Below, one piece after another: positions 1 to 6,306 of a DNA stretch of 17,127 nucleotides (positions are counted from its first letter, which is position 1; every line of letters starts with the position of its first letter). Made by a program: the position numbers and the translations under genes. The DNA is from Desulfobulbaceae bacterium (GTDB lineage Bacteria; Desulfobacterota; Desulfobulbia; Desulfobulbales; Desulfocapsaceae), in NCBI GenBank assembly GCA_031256095.1, contig JAIRRG010000105.1:1-17127 (forward strand), written 5' to 3'. Below the pieces are notes generated by a model. It had not been told where the DNA came from. It saw nothing but the letters and a program-made list of their open reading frames with translations, and made no database searches.

Positions 1-749
1 GCCTCACCCATGTCGTTAGCCGTGGCGGCTCATTGTTGCTTGACTGGATGAGGCAAAATGACGCGGAAAATCCCTTTTATCAGCATTTCGACCGGCTGTT
101 AGCCATCTGCCGCGACTATGATGTGACGCTGAGCTTGGGCGACGGCCTGCGTCCTGGCTGCCTGCGCGACGCCACCGACGCGGCACAGATTCAAGAGCTG
201 ATCGTCCTGGGCGAACTGACCAAGGTGGCCTGGCAACACGACGTGCAGGTGATGATTGAGGGGCCTGGCCATGTGCCGCTGAACGAAATCGTTGCCAACA
301 TGCAGCTTGAAAAAAAGCTCTGCCACGGGGCGCCATTTTACGTATTAGGGCCGATTGTTACCGATGTGGCGCCGGGTTATGACCATATCACCTCGGCTAT
401 CGGCGGGGCCATCGCCGCCGCCCATGGCGCTGATTTTCTCTGCTATGTCACTCCGGCCGAACACCTGCGTCTGCCTGATGGAGCCGACATGAAGGAGGGC
501 ATCATCGCCGCCCGCATCGCCGCCCACGCCGCCGACATCGCCAAGGGCATTGCCGGCGCCATGGAATGGGATAACGCCATGAGTGAGGCACGGAAAAACC
601 TTGACTGGCGGCGGATGCTGGAACTGGCCATTGATCCGGAAAAGGCCACGGCCTACCGCGAGTCGTCGCAGCCGCATGACAGCGACGTCTGCACCATGTG
701 CGGCGATCTCTGCGCCGTCAAACGCAGCCGGAGTATTTTGGAGAGTTAG
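1..749 (+). CDS. thiC: Phosphomethylpyrimidine synthase ThiC, 3' part (5' end outside window)
   Basis: ThiC is the radical-SAM enzyme that converts aminoimidazole ribotide to the hydroxymethylpyrimidine phosphate of thiamine. The reading frame is open from base 3, before any start codon, and the first residues (VVSRGGS, then the ENPFYQHFD block) are internal ThiC sequence, so the gene is cut by the window edge. Further family blocks are visible: EGPGHVPLNE, the stretch around YVLGPIVTDVAPGYDHI, and CYVTPAEHLRLP. The C-terminal cluster motif reads C-T-M-C-G-D-L-C, that is C-x2-C-x3-C, which binds the radical-SAM [4Fe-4S] cluster. Enterobacterial ThiC has C-x2-C-x4-C; as I remember it, shorter clostridial and archaeal-type ThiC proteins have the three-residue spacing. 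The gene ends with TAG at 747-749. No regulatory region is visible because the 5' end is missing. Confidence 0.96.
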   Translation, partial: LTHVVSRGGSLLLDWMRQNDAENPFYQHFDRLLAICRDYDVTLSLGDGLRPGCLRDATDAAQIQELIVLGELTKVAWQHDVQVMIEGPGHVPLNEIVANMQLEKKLCHGAPFYVLGPIVTDVAPGYDHITSAIGGAIAAAHGADFLCYVTPAEHLRLPDGADMKEGIIAARIAAHAADIAKGIAGAMEWDNAMSEARKNLDWRRMLELAIDPEKATAYRESSQPHDSDVCTMCGDLCAVKRSRSILES

Positions 750-887
750 TGGAGTTTGTATTTGTTATATACATCCTAGAGCGAGTGCTCGCAAACAGCA
801 AAATACATTCATAACTCAATAGCTTCTCGACGGTATGAGTTGATTATAGGGTTGTTATGATTGTTAGGCATGGGCGTGGAGAAAGCC

Positions 888-2800
888 TTACTTCCCCATG
901 ACCTTCAGCGCATTCCGGGCCTCTTCGTTCCCCTGTTGCGCCGCCTTGCGATACCACTTCACGGCCTCGGCATCATCCCGGTTTACGCCCTCACCAGTGG
1001 CGTACATCTCGCCAAGGGTATACTGAGCCTTCGCATCTCCCTGTTGCGCCGCCTTGCGAATCCACTGCACGGCTTTGACGATATTCATGGCGCCACGCCC
1101 CTCGGCATACATCAAGCCGAGGTTATATTGAGCATCCGCGTCTCCCTGTTCCGCCGCCTGACGATACCGCTTCATCGCTTCGGCATCATCCTGGTTTACG
1201 CGACCCTGCTCGCGGTATATCCTTTCACCTGCTTCCGCAAGTAACTTCATGCCCAGCCCATTCTTGTCCAGCTCCCCGTCCTGACCCTTGGGGCGATTAA
1301 GGATATCTCGGGCATTGGCATTGCCCTGTGCCGCCGCCTTGCGAAACCACTTCTCGGCCTCGGCATCATTTTGGGTTACGCCATCACCTTTGCGGTACAT
1401 CCATCCAAGGCTGACTTGAGCGTCCGCATGGCCCTGTTCCGCCGCCTTGGTATACCATTTTACGGCTTCCGCATAATCTCGGTGCACCATGTTAGGGTCA
1501 TCCCGGTCTCCACCCCGACCATGCTCGTACATCATGCCAAGGGTATATTGGGCATCAGCAACTCCCTGTTCCGCCGCCTTACGATACCACTTTAAGGCCT
1601 CGGCATCATTTTGCTCCACGCCCAGACCCTTTTTGTACATCACGCCAAGGCTATATTGAGCGCCCGCAACTCCCTGTTGCGCCGCCTGGCGATACCACTT
1701 CCCGGCCTCGGCAAGATTTTGCCCTATGCCCCGACCATTGGCGTACCTCGATCCAAGGTTAAATTGAGCAACCGCATCCCCCTGTTCCGCCGCGCGTTGC
1801 AATGCGGCAAAATCCAGTGAATCAAGGCGTTGTCGCCCAGCGGGGGCGGTCAGTTTTTTCATGGCTTCGAGCGAGTTTTTGGCAGAGCCGTTTCCCTGTT
1901 TAGCCGCCTTGCGGTACCACTGCACAGCCTCGGCGTCATTGCGCGCTACGCCCCGACCCTGGGCATACATCCGTCCAAGGTTGTATTGAGCATCGGCATT
2001 GCCTTGTTCCGCCGCTCTGCGGAACCACTTCGCGGCCTCGGCATCATTTTGCGCTATGCCCAAACCACCGGCATACGCATATCCAAGGAAGTCTTGCGCA
2101 TACTCATCCCCCCGTTCCGCCTTACTGCGATATTCGTTCACGGATGCGGCACCTTTCGCCTCGGCGCTCTTCGCCTCGGCACTTTTCCGGGTCTGGGCTA
2201 CGGCCCGGCCCTTGGCGAACATCGCTTCAAGGTTATGGCGAGCATCCGCATTGCCTTGATCCGCCGCCTGGCGATACCACTTCGCGGCCTCGGCATCATT
2301 TCGCTCCACACCCTGACCGGTATCGTACATCCAGCCAAGGCATACTTGCGCATTGGCATTACCCTGTTCCGCCGCCTTGCGAAACCACTTCGCGGCCTCG
2401 GCATAATTCTGCTCGACACCCCGGCCATTGGCGTACATCACGCCAATGTTGGCCTGGGCCATCGCATTGCCCTGATCCGCTGCCTTGCGATACCATTTCA
2501 GCGCCTCGGCATAATTCTGCTCTACGCCCCGACTCTTTTCGTACATCATGCCAAGGTTGATTTGCGCCACCGCATTGCCCTGTTCCGCCGCCTTGCGATA
2601 CCACTTCAGAGCCTCAGTGTAATTTTGAGCTACACCCAGGCCCTGGTCATACATCGCCCCAAGGCGAAATTGGGCGTCCATATTGCCCTGTTCCGCCTGT
2701 TTCTCCGCGCGTTTCAATTCATCGGAACCCTGCGCCTGGCAGGTTACAGCAACAAAACAAATTGCAAGCAACCCCAAACATCCGCGTAGAACTCGAACCA
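888..2800 (-). repeat. Tandem 108-bp coding repeat array (Sel1-like units)
   Basis: The repeated 36-residue units are also visible in the DNA as a roughly 108-bp period. On the + strand, variants of 'ccctgttccgccgccttgcgataccacttc' shorter cores such as ccgccgccttgcgataccac recur about every 108 bp, followed by ggcctcggcatcat. The units are similar but not identical, which makes the array a plausible place for recombination, unit gain or loss, and assembly error. The irregular units lie near 2100-2200, 1800-1870, 1490-1520 and 1200-1300. Confidence 0.85.
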
Positions 2801-2801
2801 T
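888..2801 (-). CDS. Secreted Sel1-like repeat (SLR) protein, about 15 tandem repeats
   Basis: The chosen start at 2801 gives 637 residues. It is preceded by an AGGA ribosome-binding site 7 nt away (2809-2813) and opens with a Sec signal peptide (MVRVLRG, a hydrophobic stretch, then probable cleavage after CQA). An upstream in-frame start at 3044 would add 81 residues without recognisable character and bury the signal peptide. The mature protein is almost entirely Sel1-like repeats of 36 residues, with the pattern A-E-Q-G-N-x2-A-Q-x2-L-G-x-M-Y-x2-G-x-G-V-x-Q-N-x2-E-A-x-K-W-Y-R-K-A. I count about 15 units plus a partial last one. Several are irregular: one has a KSAEAK insertion, one lacks its second half, and two carry insertions. 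SLR arrays form alpha-solenoids that bind other proteins; the partner here is unknown. An envelope or periplasmic scaffold is the most I would infer. It is divergent from the WG-repeat gene. Confidence 0.9.
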   Translation of the reverse strand: MVRVLRGCLGLLAICFVAVTCQAQGSDELKRAEKQAEQGNMDAQFRLGAMYDQGLGVAQNYTEALKWYRKAAEQGNAVAQINLGMMYEKSRGVEQNYAEALKWYRKAADQGNAMAQANIGVMYANGRGVEQNYAEAAKWFRKAAEQGNANAQVCLGWMYDTGQGVERNDAEAAKWYRQAADQGNADARHNLEAMFAKGRAVAQTRKSAEAKSAEAKGAASVNEYRSKAERGDEYAQDFLGYAYAGGLGIAQNDAEAAKWFRRAAEQGNADAQYNLGRMYAQGRGVARNDAEAVQWYRKAAKQGNGSAKNSLEAMKKLTAPAGRQRLDSLDFAALQRAAEQGDAVAQFNLGSRYANGRGIGQNLAEAGKWYRQAAQQGVAGAQYSLGVMYKKGLGVEQNDAEALKWYRKAAEQGVADAQYTLGMMYEHGRGGDRDDPNMVHRDYAEAVKWYTKAAEQGHADAQVSLGWMYRKGDGVTQNDAEAEKWFRKAAAQGNANARDILNRPKGQDGELDKNGLGMKLLAEAGERIYREQGRVNQDDAEAMKRYRQAAEQGDADAQYNLGLMYAEGRGAMNIVKAVQWIRKAAQQGDAKAQYTLGEMYATGEGVNRDDAEAVKWYRKAAQQGNEEARNALKVMGK

Positions 2802-3117
2802 TTGATTTTCCTTTGATCGTCTCTCATCAATATCGTAAAACACTATCCCGCGCTGACACAACGCGCTCCGCAACAATCCGTTCGCCGGATCCATGGCCGA
2901 ACCGGGCGATTCGGATGCCGTAAAGCAACGGCAAACGAGGCTGCCAAAATTATCACAATTAAAAGCGGAAAAAAAGCCATTCGCGAACCGTGCCAGAAGG
3001 TCAGGCTTGAGCGAAGGCACAAGAAAGCTTCCAATTTTCCGCATTTGTCTTTAGGATAACAGCTCGATACGGTAAATAAGCCTGTCAGTTGGCCGGACTT
3101 TCACGGAGGGACAACGG
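2802..3117. promoter_or_regulatory. Divergent intergenic region between the SLR and WG genes
   Basis: This 316-bp gap must hold the promoters of both flanking genes. Two weak candidates are visible. On the - strand there is TTGTGT, 18 bp, then TACGAT (about 2836-2865). On the + strand there is TTGTCT at 3045-3050, 17 bp, then TACGGT at 3068-3073. Neither is convincing. The clear signal is the ribosome-binding site GGAGGG at 3105-3110, 7 nt before the ATG at 3118. No RNA gene or terminator was recognised. Confidence 0.4.
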
Positions 3118-5433
3118 ATGCGTCAGCAAAACCACACCCCCAAATTGTTCATGCGTAGCGCATGTCTTGCGCTGTTCCTGTTTTCTGCGGCCTGCGGGCT
3201 GACGTCTACAGCTTTCGCCGAGCCGGATGTTTCCCTCGTGCCCGCGCCCGACGCGAAAGGAACATGGGGCTACGTGGACGCGGCCACAGGCAAGGTCAAA
3301 ATTGCCCCGCGGTCTACGCCGCGGATTTTTTTTACGACGGCATCGCCATTATCAGCCGCGCCTATCCAAATAAGGCGGATAAGGCTAATGCGGTTGACCC
3401 TGCCCACCTACCGCCCAACGGCGGAGGCGCCGCGGCGAAGGGCCTGATTGACCGCGATGGCCACGAAATCCTGCCGGCGCTCTATGATGATCTGACCCGG
3501 GCCAACACCGACACATACAATCATCCCAAGCAACACGGCACATATATTCCGCGTCTTTTTCTAGTCAAAGACATGCGGGGGAAAACGTCGGTCTTTCGCG
3601 CCGACAAAGGCTTTATCGTGCCGCCGGGAAAATACGAAGATATCCAGTTCACCCTCGCAGGGCAGCGTATTCTGCGACGGGGCCTATTATGACCCTGACG
3701 GCAAACGATTTACTCCACCGTCCGGCTCTGTGATCGACTCTATCGATCCGGAAACGGGCACGTTCGGGCTGCTGGTGAAAAAAGAGAACTTTAACTACGG
3801 CAAAATAGGCGTCATGCGCCGGGACGGCAGTGTGCTCGTGCCCGTAAAGTATTACAGCATCAAGACCATGCCGGAGGCCGGCATCTGGCTGGCCATGCGC
3901 CCCGACACCTTTCTAAAAGTCAAGGTCGCGGCCGCCATTCTGACCGGCGCTGACATTCACGGCCCCAAAGAAGATGAGGATTACCTGAACGTGGACGTGT
4001 ACGACGCCTCGGGCGCGGTATTGCGCTCGTTCCGTGCCCAAGAAGACCCCGATGTATACGAGGAAACCTACAGCTACAAAAGCAAGGGGCGCGACTACTT
4101 GGTTGATGCCCGCACCGGACAGGCTGTTCCGCAACGGGAGACCGAGACCCCAAAGCTCAGGAACGGGCTTTTCAAAGAGGGCGGCAAATACGGCATCAAA
4201 AAACCGGACGGCACAGTCGGCGTGCCGCCGATCTACGAAGAACTGAGCAGCTTGGGCGGCGGCCTGTTCGCCGCGACGCGGGAAGGGGGAATGTACCAAA
4301 ACAACTGGGGTGTAATCGACGCGACCGGCAAGGAAGTTATCCCCTTCAACTATAGCCGCATTGAGACTTCCTCATACCCCTCGCCGGCCACCGGGCCCCT
4401 CCAATGTTTTAGGTCGAATTCGGATTATAGACCTGATTCCCTCTGGCTTATCAACCGCGCCGGGCGTTTTGTAACGCCGCAAGACAAGCCGTACCATAAC
4501 CTTAGTTCCATCTATTTCAATGTCGTAGGCCAGGCCAAGGTCGGATGCATCTACGGCAAGATTGATTCCCTATGCCGCGTAATTCGCGTAGGCCAGGCCA
4601 GAGTCACATGCAACAACGGCAACGACGGAACTATTGATCCCCAATGCCGGGAAATTCTTGGAAACCATGCAGGCGTCACATGCGATGACAGCAAGGACGG
4701 AGTTGTTGATTATACCGGAAAAGAAGTGCTGCCCTGCGTATATGACGATGTATCTGACGTGCTTGAGCAGCGCGAACGCGAAGACAAAAAGAAGGACGAC
4801 TCGGAACAGCCGAAACCCGGAGCGGCTGGGGGTGCGGGGGCGAAAAGCGCCGCCCAGCTCACGGCCAAAGACGCCCTGTACCTGGTGGAACGCGGCAAGT
4901 TGTGGGGGCTGTATGACGGCGCGGGCAAAGAGCTGATCCCGGTTCGCTACGGATATATCAGTTTTTCGAACGATGAGCCGCTGGAGCGGCAGGATTGGGT
5001 TTTCGTAGGCCTAGGAGGGGATGAAAACCCGATGAAGCAGAAGCGGGGCATCGTCAATATCCGCACTGGTCAGACCATTGCCACCTCCACGCGGGCATAT
5101 CATGTCATACGGTTTTATCCCGATTTCTTCCTCGCTTACGGAGAGGAGAAAGACCAGGACGGCTACAAGAAGGACGTCTACGCCCTGCTGGACAAAAAAG
5201 GCAAAGAATTGGCCCGCTATGACGGAACGCTATGGCTGAAAAATGCGGGGCTGCTGGCAGTGGAACGCGACGGCAAGTATGCGCTGCTGGATGGGCAAGG
5301 CAAGCAGATATACCCCTTCCGCTGTACCAATGTGTGGGAAGCGGCTGCCTCTTTTGTGTGGTGCAGGACAAGCGAGGGCGAAACGCTGGTGAATAACACC
5401 GGCAGGGAATACAGGATACCGGGCGGGCAATGA
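3118..5433 (+). pseudogene. Secreted WG-repeat protein, interrupted by two compensating frameshifts
   Basis: The ATG at 3118 follows a strong GGAGGG site and starts a Sec signal peptide with probable cleavage after TAFA (residue 34). WG-repeat cores follow, for example GTWGYVDAATGKVKIAP. The frame then breaks. Continuity returns only if one base is missing near 3310-3311 (giving ...KIAP-x-VYAADFFYDG...) and one base is extra at 3660 in a GGG run (giving ...FTLA-GSVFCDGAYYD...). With both corrected the gene reads through to TGA at 5431-5433 as about 771 residues. Many degenerate WG cores of the form G-x-(V/I)-D-x2-G-K-E-(V/I)-(I/L)-P are present, with a charged, glycine-rich linker near 4760-4860. 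WG-repeat proteins are poorly understood; secretion suggests an envelope role. The 350-bp middle segment still codes sensibly in its own frame, so either two sequencing errors or a recently broken gene is possible. Confidence 0.8.
4525..4731 (+). repeat. Three short tandem units inside the WG-repeat protein
   Basis: Three consecutive units of 21, 24 and 24 codons start at 4525, 4588 and 4660. They begin VGQAKVGC, VGQARVTC and GNHAGVTC, and end in CRVIR, CREIL and GKEVL. Units 1 and 2 share the DNA gtaggccaggcca and a pair of cysteines. Unit 3 grades into a normal WG core (DGVVDYTGKEVLP). They look like a local duplication of one WG unit. Confidence 0.7.
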
Positions 5434-5525
5434 GCAAGTTTGAGACGAAGCGCAACGTACGTAACCCCGGCAGCTTTGCGCAACACTTGGAACCGGTATC
5501 CATGGAATTTGAAGCGGTTAAGTGA
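5430..5525 (+). CDS. Possible 31-residue small ORF overlapping the WG-gene stop
   Basis: An ATGA overlap places this start inside the stop of the WG-repeat gene (ATG 5430-5432, TGA 5431-5433). The frame codes 31 residues starting MSKFETKRNVRNPGSF and stops with TGA at 5523-5525. The overlap would suit translational coupling. No strong ribosome-binding site is visible (only GGGCGGGC upstream), and I recognise no family. It could be a chance frame in the gap between two convergent genes. Confidence 0.25.
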   Translation: MSKFETKRNVRNPGSFAQHLEPVSMEFEAVK

Positions 5526-5557
5526 AACAGCGGCGCACTGTCAGCCGAATACTTGAT

Positions 5558-6076
5558 CTATACAGGGTCGGTCGCGCTCACATGCACCTGACGCAGTTGC
5601 TCATCACTAAAACGGCGGCTCAGGCGGCGCAGGGCGGCGGCAATGGTCTGACTGGGGGCGTCGGTAATGGCCAGTACCGCCCTGTCAGCATAGGCGGTGA
5701 GCGTCAGCGTCTTATTTTTCACCGCGAAGGCATGGCTCCAATTGATGGCGATGGTCTCGGAATTTTCCTCGATTTGCGGGTCGAGCGGCTGACCGGCAGT
5801 GGCGATTTGAATGGCGTCGCAGTCACTCATCTCCAAAAGCCAGGCATCACCCATGGCGGTGGCAAAGAGGATGAAAACGCCCACTTCCCTGACCATGGCG
5901 CTTTTCTCTCTCGCCCCGGCCTGTATCTTGGCAATTTCGCCGCTCAGTGTTATCTGGCCACTTCGATTGGCCGTTAGCTTGGCCTGCCGCCCGGCTTCGT
6001 CGCGCCCAGCGCAGCAATGCTTGTATTTCCGGCCACTGCCGCAGGGGCAGCGGTCGTTCCTGCCGATTTTATCCAT
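5558..6076 (-). CDS. SEC-C zinc-motif protein of unknown function
   Basis: This 172-residue protein begins with a SEC-C zinc motif: GRNDRCPCGSGRKYKHCC at residues 5-22, with C10, C12, C21 and C22 as likely ligands. The same motif ends SecA, where it binds SecB and ribosomes, and it occurs in many small proteins without known function. The remaining 150 residues form an alpha/beta-looking domain that I do not recognise; its C-terminus has a basic stretch (ALRRLSRRFSDEQLRQ). The ATG at 6076 overlaps the stop of the small upstream frame (CATGGATAA). There is no strong ribosome-binding site of its own, so coupling to that frame is plausible. It is co-directional with and downstream of nrdJ, about 230 bp away, and convergent with the WG gene. 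The motif call is sure; the role is unknown. Confidence 0.85.
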   Translation of the reverse strand: MDKIGRNDRCPCGSGRKYKHCCAGRDEAGRQAKLTANRSGQITLSGEIAKIQAGAREKSAMVREVGVFILFATAMGDAWLLEMSDCDAIQIATAGQPLDPQIEENSETIAINWSHAFAVKNKTLTLTAYADRAVLAITDAPSQTIAAALRRLSRRFSDEQLRQVHVSATDPV

Positions 6077-6284
6077 GACGCACCATTTTGTCAGAAAGAC
6101 GTTTCACCTGCATATCTTGTCGGACATGATAACAAATAGCGCGTTTTTTTCCATGAGCGATTTGGTAAATGCCGTTGCCGGCGGTATCCACCGCCCCTCG
6201 TGCCCAGTTAACGTGGTAGGTTTTGCCAATCTCTTCGTTGAACAGCCTGGCATCGCCGGATTGGCGGAAAAGTTAGGCTATCAT
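6069..6284 (-). pseudogene. Small conserved-looking frame with a stop at codon 4
   Basis: On the - strand, 67 codons are open from 6272 to the TAA at 6071-6069. They read like real protein: LFNEEIGKTYHVNWARG, then NGIYQIAHGKKRAICYHVRQ, ending SDKMVRHG. There is no ATG at the head of the open stretch. An in-frame ATG at 6284-6282 is followed by ATA, GCC and then TAA (6275-6273). One base change in that stop would give a 71-residue protein. An internal GTG (start of a 40-residue product beginning MDTAGNG) preceded by GAGGGG is another possible start. The frame ends overlapping the SEC-C start, which supports it being, or having been, a translated gene. The opposite strand also has a 56-codon frame here, but its composition is less protein-like. 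I do not recognise the family. Confidence 0.45.
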
Positions 6285-6306
6285 ATGGAAATAATGGCCT
6301 CTTTAC

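Noticed and set aside
750..887. A terminator between thiC and the SLR gene
   Set aside because: Only weak inverted repeats were seen (aactca/tgagtt with a 17-nt loop; gcgag/ctcgc with a 2-nt loop), without a T run.
1830..2789. A 319-codon open frame on the + strand opposite the SLR gene, plus similar shorter ones across 861-1820
   Set aside because: They are antisense to the SLR repeats, show the same 108-bp period, and are open because the repeated DNA lacks stops in that frame. The - strand has the signal peptide and the known repeat family.
2802..3044. An 81-codon N-terminal extension of the SLR protein from 3044
   Set aside because: It would put the clear signal peptide in the middle of the protein, and the inner ATG at 2801 has a well-placed AGGA site.
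3326..3333. The run of eight Ts as the site of the first WG-gene frameshift
   Set aside because: The correct frame already resumes at GTC TAC (3312-3317), upstream of the T run, so the missing base lies near 3310.
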